A stretch of 64,000 nt of DNA from Ruegeria_C sp041537925 (GTDB lineage: Bacteria > Pseudomonadota > Alphaproteobacteria > Rhodobacterales > Rhodobacteraceae). The notes under the pieces were generated by a model. That model saw only the letters and a list, made by a program, of their open reading frames with translations. It made no database searches and was not told the origin of the DNA. Every line of letters starts with the position of its first letter. The first letter of the stretch is position 1. A program made the position numbers and the translations under genes. The DNA lies in contig NZ_JBGOSH010000003.1 in NCBI RefSeq assembly GCF_041537925.1, positions 62,001 through 126,000 on the forward strand, given 5' to 3'. Shown piece after piece: positions 1-10,124 of the stretch.

Positions 1-993
1 GCAGTCGGGCAGGCCATATCCCGCCATGCCCCGCATCAGCAGGCCCGAGCGCCGCAGCGCCCGATCGACCCGCGCCGCCCGGTCTGCGCTGTCAAAGCGG
101 AGCAGCACGAAATTCGTATTGCTAGGCAGCACGTCGATGCCAATTGCGCGGCAGCTCTCCGAGAATGCATCGCGAATGTGCCCGGTCCTGGCGACGATCC
201 TGCGCATATGGTCCTGATCGCGCATCGCCGCCGCCGCCATGCTCTGCGAGGCGGTCGGGATGTTGTTGGGATTGAGCAGCTTGCGCACCTCGCCCGCAAT
301 TGCGGGTGGGAAACAGCCCCAGCCAACCCGCGCACCTGCAAGCGCATAAGCCTTGGAAAACGTGCGCAAGACGACGGTATCGCCTCGCCCGGCAAGCGCG
401 AAAATCTCGGAAGGGCCCTGTGCGGCATCGCAAAACTCGGCATAAGCCTGATCAATGACAAGCAACACGTCGCTGGGCAGATCCTCGCGCAGGCGCAGGA
501 TGTCGGCGTTTGGCACCATGGTGCCGGTGGGGTTCCCCGGATTGCACAGAAAGACCACCGCCAGATCAGGGGTCACATTGTCGAGGATCGCGTCGACAGA
601 CACGGTCAGACCGGGCTCCGGCAGCTGCCGGTAGGGCGCCTGCGCCTGCAAACTGGCGGTGGCCACAAAGGCATAGCTGTACGCGCTGCCCAGAACTACG
701 CGTCCGGGGCCTGAATAGGCGCGGATGAGGCAGCCGATCAACTCCATCGATCCTGCGCCACATAGGATCATATTAGGGTCTAACACGTGCTTTTCGGAAA
801 TTGCCTGCCGTAGATCGCTCCAGTCGGGATCGGGGTAGAGCCTTGCTTGCGACGCCTCCTCGTGTGCGGCGACCAGCGCCTTTGGGCTGGGCGGAAAGGC
901 ACTTTCATTCTGCGCCATCGAGATAAGATCGCCGCCAAGATCAGCAAGCGCATAAGGTGCCATCGTCGCTACATGTTGAACAGGACGGATCAT
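1..993 (-). CDS. HisC-like class I/II aminotransferase, 3' end cut by window edge
   Basis: A PLP-dependent fold-type I aminotransferase of the histidinol-phosphate aminotransferase type, open to the window edge, so the C-terminus is missing (331 codons visible). Its first residues are MIRPVQHVATMAPYAL. It shows NPGNPTGT, the turn that contacts PLP in this family, then DQAYAEF with the cofactor-ring Asp, and TFSKAYALAGARVGW, whose Lys should form the Schiff base. The ATG lies three bases after the hyuB stop, so it is the third gene of a hyuA-hyuB-aminotransferase operon. The context argues for amino-acid or lactam catabolism rather than histidine synthesis, since no his gene is near. That role is inferred; the family call is firm. 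Confidence 0.85.
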   Translation of the reverse strand, partial: MIRPVQHVATMAPYALADLGGDLISMAQNESAFPPSPKALVAAHEEASQARLYPDPDWSDLRQAISEKHVLDPNMILCGAGSMELIGCLIRAYSGPGRVVLGSAYSYAFVATASLQAQAPYRQLPEPGLTVSVDAILDNVTPDLAVVFLCNPGNPTGTMVPNADILRLREDLPSDVLLVIDQAYAEFCDAAQGPSEIFALAGRGDTVVLRTFSKAYALAGARVGWGCFPPAIAGEVRKLLNPNNIPTASQSMAAAAMRDQDHMRRIVARTGHIRDAFSESCRAIGIDVLPSNTNFVLLRFDSADRAARVDRALRRSGLLMRGMAGYGLPDC

Positions 994-996
994 GGT

Positions 997-2649
997 TTAC
1001 CCCCCTTTATAGTCGCGCATCACGCCAGCTTCGGTGACAAGCCCGCGCTTGAGATCACGCGCAATGGCGTCCGCGTCGCGCAAATCGGGCGGGCCAAATC
1101 CGCCGCCGCCCGGTGTTTCGAAGATCAACTGATCCTCGGACCCAACCCGCAACTCGCACTTGCCAGGCAGGTCCTCGGCCGCGCCGCGCAGCCGGATGCG
1201 ACCCGGTGCGCCCGGCGCGCCACCTGCCCGCCCGAGGGCCGGGTGCTTCAGACGCTCGACCGACAGGAAGACCAGAAACGGCGCGCCATTGGCCGAGGAC
1301 ATCTCGATCCGCTGTCCCAGTCCGCCCCGATAAGTGCCCGCGCCGCCGGAATCGGGCCGCAGCTCACGCCGCCAGACGGTGACAGGGGCGACCGCTTCGG
1401 TGATCTCGACCTGCGAGCCGAAGACGCCCGACGGGTAGGCGGTGGCCGAAAGGCCATCCGCATAAGGCCGTGCGCCGGTGCCGCCATTGTGCACAGGCTC
1501 GATGGCAAAACCGCGCCCGCCTTCCCGCAGCACTTCGGGCGCGTGGCGCATCGGCAGATCGAACATGCACGAGGCCCCTTCGGCGGGCACCAGATCGGGC
1601 AGCGCATGATGCAAGCAGCCAAACACCAGATCCGGCATCAGTTGACCCAACGTGTGCCGCATCGCCACCGGCGCGGGGTGCTGCGCGTTCAGGATGCACC
1701 CGGCAGGGCCATCTACGGTGAACGGTTCCAAAGACCCCGCATTGTTGGGAATATCCGGCCCAACAATGCAGCGCAGCGCAAAGACCGTATAGGCCGTCGC
1801 ATAGTTGAGCGGCACATTGATGCCCTTGCTGGAGCATCCCGAAGTGCCGGTGAAATCCACGTGAATGTTTTTGTTAGAGACTGTGAGGGCTGCGTGCAAC
1901 TCCAGCTCGGCCTCGTATCCGTCCGTTCGCAGCATGTTGCGATAGACTCCGTTCGGCACGGCGGCGATGGCCTCCAACGTGCCACGCCGAGAGGTGTCGA
2001 TGATGTAGGTGGCCAGCGCCTCAAGGTCGTCGAGGCCGAACTCCGTCATCGTTTCGACAAGACGCCCGGCACCCGCCTCGCAGCAGGCGATCAAGGCATA
2101 GATGTCGCCTTCGTTGGCGATGGGTTCGCGGCAATTGGCGCGGATGATCTCTATCAGTCCTTCGTTCAGCGCGCCCTGCGAGACCAGCTTGCAGGGCGGG
2201 ATAAGCAGGCCCTCGTCGTAGATATCAGACCCCCCCGGCCCCATGCCCAACCCGCCCAGATCAACCAGATGCGAGGTGCAGGCGGTGAAGCCCACCACCC
2301 GGTCCTGCCGGAAGGCGGGCATCAGCAGAAGGAAATCATTCAGATGCCCCGAGGCGAGCCAGGGATCATTGGTCATGTAGATGTCGCCTTGTTGCATCTG
2401 CGCCGTGGGAAAACGCCGCATCAAGTGCTTCACCGCCTCGGCCATGGTGTTGATATGACCCGGCGTTCCGGTGACCGCCTGAGCCAACATCCGGCCCTGC
2501 GCATCAAACAGCCCCGCCGAGATATCACCGCATTCGCGCACGATCGGGCTGAAGGCCGCTCGGATCAGGGTCTGCCCCTGTTCTTCGACCACGGCCAGAA
2601 GGCGGTTCCACATGACTTGTAACCGGGCAGGAGAGAGAGCGGTTGTCAT
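997..2649 (-). CDS. hyuB: hydantoinase B / 5-oxoprolinase beta-type subunit
   Basis: A 550-residue protein of the hydantoinase B/oxoprolinase family, the usual length for a free-standing HyuB. It starts MTTALSPARLQVMWNRLL and contains RECGDISAGLFDAQGRMLAQ and GTPGHINTM near residues 38-68, both typical of the family, plus PGGGGFGPP near the C-terminus. With HyuA it forms an ATP-dependent enzyme that opens five-membered cyclic amides such as hydantoins or 5-oxoproline. The ATG overlaps the hyuA stop by four bases (ATGA), so the two are translationally coupled. The substrate cannot be read from the sequence; acetone carboxylase-like or N-methylhydantoin-type activities are alternatives within the family. 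Confidence 0.93.
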   Translation of the reverse strand: MTTALSPARLQVMWNRLLAVVEEQGQTLIRAAFSPIVRECGDISAGLFDAQGRMLAQAVTGTPGHINTMAEAVKHLMRRFPTAQMQQGDIYMTNDPWLASGHLNDFLLLMPAFRQDRVVGFTACTSHLVDLGGLGMGPGGSDIYDEGLLIPPCKLVSQGALNEGLIEIIRANCREPIANEGDIYALIACCEAGAGRLVETMTEFGLDDLEALATYIIDTSRRGTLEAIAAVPNGVYRNMLRTDGYEAELELHAALTVSNKNIHVDFTGTSGCSSKGINVPLNYATAYTVFALRCIVGPDIPNNAGSLEPFTVDGPAGCILNAQHPAPVAMRHTLGQLMPDLVFGCLHHALPDLVPAEGASCMFDLPMRHAPEVLREGGRGFAIEPVHNGGTGARPYADGLSATAYPSGVFGSQVEITEAVAPVTVWRRELRPDSGGAGTYRGGLGQRIEMSSANGAPFLVFLSVERLKHPALGRAGGAPGAPGRIRLRGAAEDLPGKCELRVGSEDQLIFETPGGGGFGPPDLRDADAIARDLKRGLVTEAGVMRDYKGG

Positions 2650-4748
2650 TCGGCACCTCCTATGGCGTGGCGGGTAAGCACCAGATTGCCCATCGCATCG
2701 ACCTGCGCCGTGAAATCGCTGGACACCAGTGTGGTGCTTTGCGGCTCAGTGATCAGCGCCGGGCCTTGTATCTGGTCTCCGGGTTGCAGCGTTTTGCGTT
2801 TGACCAGATCGGCCTGCTTGGGCGTCCCATCCACATCGCAGATAATTGGGGTCGTTTGAGCGGAAAAATAGGATCTAATGCAGAGATTTTCGGCTTGCTG
2901 ACTCACGGGCGCGCTTTGCGTCGACACCCTGAGCGACCAGTTCAAGATCTCGATCTCCATCCCCGGAACCGGTCTGGAGAACTGGCTGCGATACTCGACC
3001 TCGAACGCCTCGATGAGGCGGGGCAGATCCGACTGGGTCAGGGGGTGACCGGGCAAGGGGATCTCGATCTCATGGCCCTGTCCGGCATAGCGCATGAACG
3101 CGCTGCGCCTTGTCAGCCTTTCGGCATCGCCCGCGCCCTGGGCAACCACCGCTTCGGCCTCACCCAGCATCTGATCGAACAGGGCGTTGATCTGCGCAAC
3201 GGGCAACGTGCCCAGACGCGCGTAGCGGGACCGAACGATCTCGAATGAGACCGGGGCAAACAGGAACCCGACAGCCGACCCGACGCCGGGATTGGGCGGG
3301 ATCAGGATGCGCGCGACCCCCGCTGATCTCGCCAGCCGACTGGCATGCAGCGGCCCGTTGCCACCAAAGGCGATCAGCGTGCGGCTGCCCAGATCCTTGC
3401 CGGATTCCACCGCATGCATCCGCGCCGCCGAGGCCATGCTTTCCTGAACGATCCGACTGACCCCATCCGCCGCCTCGGCTGCCGACAGGTCGAGCGGCGC
3501 GCCGATCTGGTCGCTCAGCGCGACATGCGCAGCCTGCGCGTCGATCCGTATCCGTCCATCGGCAAACCCCTCGGGTCGCAGGAACCCCAGCTCGATATCG
3601 GCATCGGTGACCGTCGGCGCGGTGCCGCCGCACCCGAACGCTGCCGGACCCGGCTCTGACCCGGCGCTCTTTGGGCCAACCGTCAGCCGCCCCAACCGGT
3701 CGACACTGGCGATCGAACCGCCCCCGGCACCGATCTCGATCATCTCGATCACCGGAATGCGCACCGGCATCCCCGAGCCCTTGATGAAGCGCGCCGCGCG
3801 CGCGATCTCGAACCGGCGTGAGGTCTGCGGCTGCGCCTTGTCGATCAGACATAGCTTGGCCGTGGTGCCGCCCACATCCAGCGACAGGACGTGATCCAGC
3901 CCAGCCTGCGCCGCGATATGCGCGGCCAGTATCGCGCCCCCGGCCGGACCGGATTCGACCAGCCGGATCGGAAAGCGCGCGGCGGTGTCCAGCGTGCACA
4001 TGCCGCCACCCGCCGTCATCATCAGGATCGGGCATATCAGCCCTTCGGCCCGGAACAGATCCTGAAATCGGTCCAGATAAGACTCCATCAGAGGCTGGAT
4101 AAAGGCATTGGCCACGGTGGTGCTCAGGCGTTCGAATTCGCGCGCCTCCGGGCTGACCTCGGACGAGATCGACACGGTCAGACCGGGGCGGGCCGCAAGC
4201 AGGCTGTCCCGCAAGCAAAGCTCATGAGCGGGGTTGGCGTAGGAATGCAGCAGGCAGATCGCGACCGCCTCGGCTCTGCAGGCGTCGAGTTGTTCAAGCA
4301 ACGGTGCGAAGGCGGTTTCGTCCAGCGGGCGCAACACCTGACCGTCGACTGACATCCGTTCGGGAATGGTGAACGCACGGTCGCGGGGGACCAGAAAATC
4401 GGGCTTCTCAAGGCTCAGGTCGTATTGCGCATAGCGGCGCTCATAGGCGATTTCCAGGATGTCCCGAAACCCTTCGGTGGTGATGGTGGCAACCCGCGCA
4501 CCGCTCTTTTCGATCAGTGCGTTGGTGGCCAGCGTGGTGCCGTGGACAAAACCGTCAATCTCACCCAAACCGTGACCGGCCTGCGCCAGCACGTGCCTCG
4601 CGCCCTCCATCGCGCCAAGCGCTGGGTTTTCATGGGTGGTCAGGGTCTTGGTGGAACCTGCGATCCTGTCATGTCCTGACACCAGAACGGTGTCGGTGAA
4701 GGTACCACCGATATCAATGGCCAGCCGCAGCCTCGGGGGAAGTGTCAT
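2646..4748 (-). CDS. hyuA: hydantoinase A / 5-oxoprolinase alpha-type subunit
   Basis: About 700 residues of the hydantoinase A/oxoprolinase family, with an ASKHA-type ATP-binding fold. DIGGTFTDTVL lies at the N-terminus, HGTTLATNALIEKSG follows near residue 75, and a second phosphate-binding motif, SLDVGGTTAKL, is near residue 290. VESGPAGG and FGGNGPLHA are further family blocks. ATG at 4748 is chosen because the protein then begins MTLPPRLRLAIDIGG; an in-frame TTG twelve bases upstream is a weaker alternative. It is the first gene of the operon with hyuB and the aminotransferase. ATP-dependent opening of a cyclic amide is the known family chemistry; the substrate is unknown. Confidence 0.92.
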   Translation of the reverse strand: MTLPPRLRLAIDIGGTFTDTVLVSGHDRIAGSTKTLTTHENPALGAMEGARHVLAQAGHGLGEIDGFVHGTTLATNALIEKSGARVATITTEGFRDILEIAYERRYAQYDLSLEKPDFLVPRDRAFTIPERMSVDGQVLRPLDETAFAPLLEQLDACRAEAVAICLLHSYANPAHELCLRDSLLAARPGLTVSISSEVSPEAREFERLSTTVANAFIQPLMESYLDRFQDLFRAEGLICPILMMTAGGGMCTLDTAARFPIRLVESGPAGGAILAAHIAAQAGLDHVLSLDVGGTTAKLCLIDKAQPQTSRRFEIARAARFIKGSGMPVRIPVIEMIEIGAGGGSIASVDRLGRLTVGPKSAGSEPGPAAFGCGGTAPTVTDADIELGFLRPEGFADGRIRIDAQAAHVALSDQIGAPLDLSAAEAADGVSRIVQESMASAARMHAVESGKDLGSRTLIAFGGNGPLHASRLARSAGVARILIPPNPGVGSAVGFLFAPVSFEIVRSRYARLGTLPVAQINALFDQMLGEAEAVVAQGAGDAERLTRRSAFMRYAGQGHEIEIPLPGHPLTQSDLPRLIEAFEVEYRSQFSRPVPGMEIEILNWSLRVSTQSAPVSQQAENLCIRSYFSAQTTPIICDVDGTPKQADLVKRKTLQPGDQIQGPALITEPQSTTLVSSDFTAQVDAMGNLVLTRHAIGGAE

Positions 4749-4996
4749 CTGTGATTCCAAATCTTGCCGTCATCCGTCGCGTTTACCGGCCATCCGGCCG
4801 AAGCGTGCGTCAGGCGACCAGATCACTGCCGGTCGCGCGGCGATCGAGTCGTTTTGGAATATGCAAACAGGTCATGGCTCCAGACTTTCAGGCCAAAACA
4901 GCCGCCGCTTGCCGGTTTGCGACCTGAGCGTGCCGAATCGGTGCCAGATGCGACATCGCTTGCACCCGGTGAAAAGCACGCCTAAATCTGCCCCCC
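4749..4996. other. intergenic region between divergent hyuA and smpB
   Basis: About 250 bases between two divergent genes, expected to hold both promoters. I see no convincing open reading frame, RNA or strong inverted repeat here. Confidence 0.5.
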
Positions 4997-5473
4997 ATGG
5001 CCAAAGAGAAAACAAACCCCAATTACAAGGTAATCGCCGAGAACCGGCGGGCGCGGTATGATTACGCGATCGATGACGACATCGAATGCGGCATGATCCT
5101 GGAAGGCTCCGAGGTCAAATCGCTGCGCGTAGGTGGGTCGAACATCGCCGAAAGCTATGCCGCCGTAGAAGAGGGTGAGCTGTGGCTGGTGAACTCTTAC
5201 ATCGCGCCCTATGAGCAGGCCAAATCCTTCAAGCATGAGGAGCGGCGGCGGCGCAAGCTGTTGGTCTCACGCAAAGAGCTGTCCAATCTGTGGAACGCGA
5301 CCCAGCGCAAGGGCATGACGCTGGTGCCGCTGGTGCTCTATTTTAACCACAAGGGCATCGCAAAGCTGAAAATCGGCGTCGCCAAGGGTAAGAAAACCCA
5401 TGACAAGCGTGAAACCCAGGCGAAACGCGATTGGTCGCGCCAGAAGCAGCGATTGCTCAAGGATCATGGCTGA
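4997..5473 (+). CDS. smpB: SsrA-binding protein SmpB
   Basis: SmpB binds tmRNA and delivers it to stalled ribosomes for trans-translation. The 158-residue protein matches the family length. It has the N-terminal block NPNYKVIAENRRARYDY, then GMILEGSEVKSLR and YIAPYEQ. The C-terminal tail is rich in Lys and Arg (KGKKTHDKRET, then RDWSRQKQRLLK), as needed for tmRNA function. The start gives the canonical MAKEKTNPN; no strong Shine-Dalgarno sequence is visible. It is followed after 63 bases by sseA on the same strand. Confidence 0.97.
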   Translation: MAKEKTNPNYKVIAENRRARYDYAIDDDIECGMILEGSEVKSLRVGGSNIAESYAAVEEGELWLVNSYIAPYEQAKSFKHEERRRRKLLVSRKELSNLWNATQRKGMTLVPLVLYFNHKGIAKLKIGVAKGKKTHDKRETQAKRDWSRQKQRLLKDHG

Positions 5474-5536
5474 TCACGCCTTGCGTGAGGGTAGCCGCTT
5501 GTATAAGCCCAATTTGCGATAACAGCGGAGGCTCTG

Positions 5537-6391
5537 ATGCAGGACGATCCGAAAACTCTGGTATCCACCAACTGGTTGGCGGCGCATCTCAAGGATCCCG
5601 ACCTGCGGGTGCTGGATGGCTCCTGGTATCTGCCGCAGCAGGCCCGCGATGCCCTGGCCGAGTACCAAGAGGCCCATATCCCCGGTGCGCGGTTTTTCGA
5701 TATCGACGACATTTCCGACCGGCGATCCGATCTGCCTCATATGACTCCGCCAGTGGAAAAGTTCATGTCCCGCCTGCGGGCTATGGGCGTCGGCGATGGC
5801 CACCAGGTCGTGATCTATGATGGCGCGGGGCTGATGTCCGCCGCCCGGGTCTGGTGGCTGTTCCGGCTGATGGGCCAGATGAACGTCGCCGTGCTGGATG
5901 GCGGCTTTCTCAAATGGCAGGCCGAGGGGCGCGAGATCGAGGATCTGCCCCCCGTGGTCCGCGACCGGCACATGACCGTGCGGGTGCAGAACCAGCTGAT
6001 CCGGGATGTGACCCAGGTCTCAGCCGCCGCCAAGCTGCGCGATCACGAGATCATCGACGCCCGGTCGCCGGGCCGCTTTGCGGGAAGTGATCCCGAACCG
6101 CGCGAGGGGCTGCGGTCAGGCCATATTCCGGGATCGCGCAATGTGCCGTATACCAGCCTTCTCAACAAGGATGGCACGATGAAATCGCCCGAGGCCTGCC
6201 GCGCCATTTTTGAAGCTGCCGGAGTGGACCTCAAGAAACCCGCAATCACCACCTGCGGGTCCGGTGTGACCGCCGCCATCCTGTCGCTTGCACTGGAGCG
6301 GATCGGCAAGTCCGACCATTCCCTTTATGACGGCTCCTGGGCCGAATGGGGCGCCTTCCCCACCCTGCCCGTCGCAACCGGAGAATCCTGA
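5537..6391 (+). CDS. sseA: 3-mercaptopyruvate sulfurtransferase
   Basis: A two-domain rhodanese of 284 residues. The active-site loop CGSGVTA begins at Cys240. CG(S/T)GVT marks mercaptopyruvate sulfurtransferases, whereas thiosulfate sulfurtransferases usually carry CRKG. The N-terminal domain has EAHIPGARFFDIDDI and the C-terminal domain has SGHIPGSRNVPY, the two rhodanese Gly-Ala/Ser-Arg signatures. A good ribosome site (GGAGG) lies upstream of the ATG. The stop overlaps the start of the next aminotransferase gene by one base (TGATG), suggesting coupled expression and a link to cysteine/mercaptopyruvate transamination. Confidence 0.93.
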   Translation: MQDDPKTLVSTNWLAAHLKDPDLRVLDGSWYLPQQARDALAEYQEAHIPGARFFDIDDISDRRSDLPHMTPPVEKFMSRLRAMGVGDGHQVVIYDGAGLMSAARVWWLFRLMGQMNVAVLDGGFLKWQAEGREIEDLPPVVRDRHMTVRVQNQLIRDVTQVSAAAKLRDHEIIDARSPGRFAGSDPEPREGLRSGHIPGSRNVPYTSLLNKDGTMKSPEACRAIFEAAGVDLKKPAITTCGSGVTAAILSLALERIGKSDHSLYDGSWAEWGAFPTLPVATGES

Positions 6392-7575
6392 TGTTCGAAA
6401 ATCTCAAGCCACAGCCCGCCGACAAGATTCTGGCGTTGATGCAGATGTATCGCGAAGACCCGCGCGACCAGAAAATCGATATGGGTGTTGGCGTCTACAA
6501 GAACGCCGAGGGCGTCACCCCGGTGATGCGTGCGGTCAAGGCGGCGGAACAGAAAGTCTGGGAAGAACAGCAATCCAAGGCCTATATCGGCCTTGCCGGC
6601 GACCCGGCCTTTTCGGATGCGATGATCAACCTGATCCTGAACGGCGCGGTGCCGCGCGAGAACATCGCTGCCGTCGCCACGCCGGGCGGTACCGGCGCCT
6701 GCCGTCAGGCGTTTGAATTGGTCCGCATGGCCAATCCCTCGGCGCGGATTTTCGTCTCGAACCCGACTTGGCCCAACCATATCTCGATCCTGAACTATCT
6801 GGGAATCGAGATGGTGCCCTATCGCTACTTCGACGCCGAATCGCGCGGTGTCGATTTCGGCGGCATGATCGAGGATCTCAGACAGGCGCGGCAAGGTGAC
6901 GTGGTGCTGCTGCATGGCTGTTGCCATAACCCGACCGGCGCGAACCTGAACCTTGTACAATGGCAGGAAGTGGTGAACCTGATCAACGAACAGGGTCTGG
7001 TGGCAATGATCGACATCGCCTATCAGGGGTTCGGCGACGGGCTGGAGGAAGACGCCGCCGCCACGCGGCTGGTGGCCTCATCGGTCAGCGAATGCCTGAT
7101 TGCGGCAAGCTGTTCCAAGAATTTCGGGGTCTATCGCGAACGCACCGGTCTGCTGATGGCGATCTCTCAGAACGCGGGTCAGGTCGGGCTGAACCAGTCG
7201 ACGCTGGCCTTCCTGAACCGTCAGAACTATTCCTTCCCACCCGATCACGGGGCGCGGGTAGTGACCACGATTCTGAATGATGCCGCCCTGCGCGCCGACT
7301 GGCAGCAAGAGCTGGAAGAGGTTCGCCTGTCGATGCTGGGCCTGCGCCAGCAACTGGCAGACGAGTTGCAACGCCTGTCCGGTTCGGACCGGTTCGGGTT
7401 TGTCGCGCAGCATCGCGGCATGTTCTCGCGGATCGGAGCAGCGCCGGAACTGGTCGAAAAACTTCGGGTTGACCATGGCACCTACATGGTCGGTGACAGC
7501 CGAATGAACATCGCGGGTCTAAACGCCCAGACTGTGCCGATCCTGGCGCAGGCGATCGTCGAGGTCGGTGTCTGA
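6391..7575 (+). CDS. aromatic amino acid / aspartate aminotransferase (TyrB-AspC family)
   Basis: A class I aminotransferase of 394 residues, starting MFENLKPQPADKIL. It has GVGVYKNAEGVTP near the N-terminus, the substrate-binding HNPTGA block at residues 179-184, and SCSKNFGVYRERTG with Lys243 as the likely PLP Schiff base. Pairing with mercaptopyruvate sulfurtransferase suggests it can also transaminate cysteine, as aspartate aminotransferases do, supplying 3-mercaptopyruvate; this is inference from gene order. An aromatic substrate preference cannot be told from aspartate preference here, so no symbol is given. A strong hairpin follows the stop. Confidence 0.9.
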   Translation: MFENLKPQPADKILALMQMYREDPRDQKIDMGVGVYKNAEGVTPVMRAVKAAEQKVWEEQQSKAYIGLAGDPAFSDAMINLILNGAVPRENIAAVATPGGTGACRQAFELVRMANPSARIFVSNPTWPNHISILNYLGIEMVPYRYFDAESRGVDFGGMIEDLRQARQGDVVLLHGCCHNPTGANLNLVQWQEVVNLINEQGLVAMIDIAYQGFGDGLEEDAAATRLVASSVSECLIAASCSKNFGVYRERTGLLMAISQNAGQVGLNQSTLAFLNRQNYSFPPDHGARVVTTILNDAALRADWQQELEEVRLSMLGLRQQLADELQRLSGSDRFGFVAQHRGMFSRIGAAPELVEKLRVDHGTYMVGDSRMNIAGLNAQTVPILAQAIVEVGV

Positions 7576-7587
7576 GACCCTAAACGC

Positions 7588-7608
7588 GCACCCGGCCCGG
7601 CCGGGTGC
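7588..7608. terminator. hairpin between convergent genes
   Basis: A perfect 9-bp stem GCACCCGGC/GCCGGGTGC with a 3-base loop, between the convergent aminotransferase and SnoaL-like genes. It lacks a T-run, so it is a probable two-way terminator or transcription barrier rather than a classical intrinsic terminator. Confidence 0.6.
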
Positions 7609-8033
7609 TAGCCGACCTGATAATGCGGGTGATAGATCGAATAGACCCGCACATATCTGAACCTGTCATTCTCGCTCACTTCATAAAAGGCGCACATCAT
7701 CAGGCGAAACGATGTGCCCGCCTTGTGCTGCACGCCCACCCATTCCAGATCCTGCTTGCAGCGGAAATCAATCGGGGCCTCGGTCGCGATCAGGGTTGGT
7801 GTGGTGACAAAATGGATATGCGGTTGGATCGTCTCTGACATGATCTCCGACACGCCAGTCCAAAAGGCAACGGCTGACTCTTTGCCTCTGTTGACCTTGG
7901 CCTTCGGGATATATTCGAATACCGCACCAGGCTCATACCATTTGTCGTAGAACTCTGAGTGGGTCATGCCGGTTCCGGCGCATGCCCCGTTGAAATCCGC
8001 GATATAGTCCTTGTATTGCGCTTCGGTAATCAT
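7608..8033 (-). CDS. SnoaL-like / NTF2-fold protein
   Basis: A 141-residue protein starting MITEAQYKDYIADFN. Its length and patterns, such as FYDKWYEPGAVFEYIPK near the N-terminus and KQDLEWVGVQHKAG in the second half, suit the cone-shaped NTF2/SnoaL fold. That fold hosts varied isomerases, cyclases and hydrolases as well as non-enzymatic proteins. It is a single gene with its own ribosome site, downstream of nothing co-directional but the amtB operon, which has its own terminator in between. No specific activity can be assigned. The fold call is moderate confidence; the gene call is good. Confidence 0.75.
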   Translation of the reverse strand: MITEAQYKDYIADFNGACAGTGMTHSEFYDKWYEPGAVFEYIPKAKVNRGKESAVAFWTGVSEIMSETIQPHIHFVTTPTLIATEAPIDFRCKQDLEWVGVQHKAGTSFRLMMCAFYEVSENDRFRYVRVYSIYHPHYQVG

Positions 8034-8120
8034 CGGTGCGCTCCTTCTCTCCCCGCTCGCCTAGGATGCCTTGGTCACCACCGAGAAATCAAATGCTTGT
8101 GCTCTCGCCTCTCCAATACG

Positions 8121-8149
8121 AAAAAAGGCCCCAGTAACACCGGGGCCTC
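8121..8149 (-). terminator. intrinsic terminator of glnK-amtB
   Basis: Read on the minus strand: GGCCCC, a 9-base loop, GGGGCC, then six T. It lies 20 bases past the amtB stop and fits a rho-independent terminator. Confidence 0.85.
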
Positions 8150-8169
8150 AAACTCTTGCGGCAAGAAAA

Positions 8170-9495
<1,326 letters not shown>

Positions 9496-9527
9496 GTTCT
9501 TGTTCCTGGAATTGGAGTGTCTTTGGC

Positions 9528-9866
9528 TCAGAGGGCGTCTTCGTTGGTCTCGCCGGTGCGGACGCGGACCGCCTGCTGCACGTCGAGAACGAAGATCTTG
9601 CCGTCACCGATTTTTCCGGTCTTCGCGGTGGTCGCGATGGTGTCGATCACCTGCTCGACCATGTTTGCGGTCACCACGATCTCGAGCTTGATCTTGGGCA
9701 CGAAATTCACCGCATATTCGGCGCCGCGGTAGATCTCGGTATGCCCCGACTGAGACCCAAAGCCCTTTATTTCCGTCACCATCATCCCACGCACACCGGC
9801 CTCGGTCAGCGCTTCGCGGACCTCCTCCAGCTTGAACGGTTTGATTGTCGCTATGATGAGTTTCAC
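9528..9866 (-). CDS. glnK: nitrogen regulatory protein PII (GlnK/GlnB)
   Basis: A 112-residue PII signal protein. The GTG at 9866 is chosen because it restores the exact family length and puts Tyr at position 51 in IYRGAEY, the residue uridylylated by GlnD in this family; AAGGGGAA lies upstream. A longer frame with an upstream ATG adds eleven residues foreign to PII. GDGKIFVLDVQQAVRVRTGE is the conserved C-terminal block. It is the first gene of the glnK-amtB operon. PII senses ATP/ADP and 2-oxoglutarate and here should gate AmtB. The symbol glnK follows from linkage to amtB. Confidence 0.96.
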   Translation of the reverse strand: MKLIIATIKPFKLEEVREALTEAGVRGMMVTEIKGFGSQSGHTEIYRGAEYAVNFVPKIKLEIVVTANMVEQVIDTIATTAKTGKIGDGKIFVLDVQQAVRVRTGETNEDAL

Positions 9867-9980
9867 GGTGTTCCCCTTCGTTCCACCGGTGTGATCCGGC
9901 ATTTTGCATGTGCAGAAACTTCCCGGATTCCCCGGGACAGGGAACGCAAGGGCGGGTCAGAAAGGGCATTCAGGTGGTTA

Positions 9981-10003
9981 AGTTGCACATTTTTTGCACA
10001 ACT
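9981..10003. promoter_or_regulatory. repeated TTGCACA site in the glnK / penicillin-binding protein intergenic region
   Basis: Two direct copies of TTGCACA separated by four T, flanked by AGTT and AACT. The region lies about 115 bases upstream of glnK and 120 bases upstream of the divergent penicillin-binding protein gene. The TGCAC/GTGCA core recalls NtrC-type half-sites, which would suit glnK control, but the copies are direct rather than inverted. Read rightward it also loosely resembles a sigma-54 -24/-12 pair with one key G missing. Assignment is tentative. Confidence 0.4.
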
Positions 10004-10124
10004 TACCTTGTTTGACTATTTTTTAAGCGCCCATGAAAGGTCGAATTTCTGCGCAATATCCCCTCAACACGCCGTTACGGGCAGGGTATTGTGCGGCAAA
10101 GACAAGAACCGGGCAGAGTCAGAC

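Noticed and set aside
847..2622. Long plus-strand open frame opposite hyuB (and similar frames at 2643-3248 and 3891-4352 opposite hyuA).
   Set aside because: It mirrors the codon pattern of well-supported minus-strand genes in high-GC DNA and has no recognisable domains.
9983..9999. TTGCAC-N5-TTGCA as a sigma-54 promoter reading toward the penicillin-binding protein gene.
   Set aside because: The -24 element needs GG and here has TG, and a sigma-54 promoter would be unexpected for a cell-wall enzyme.
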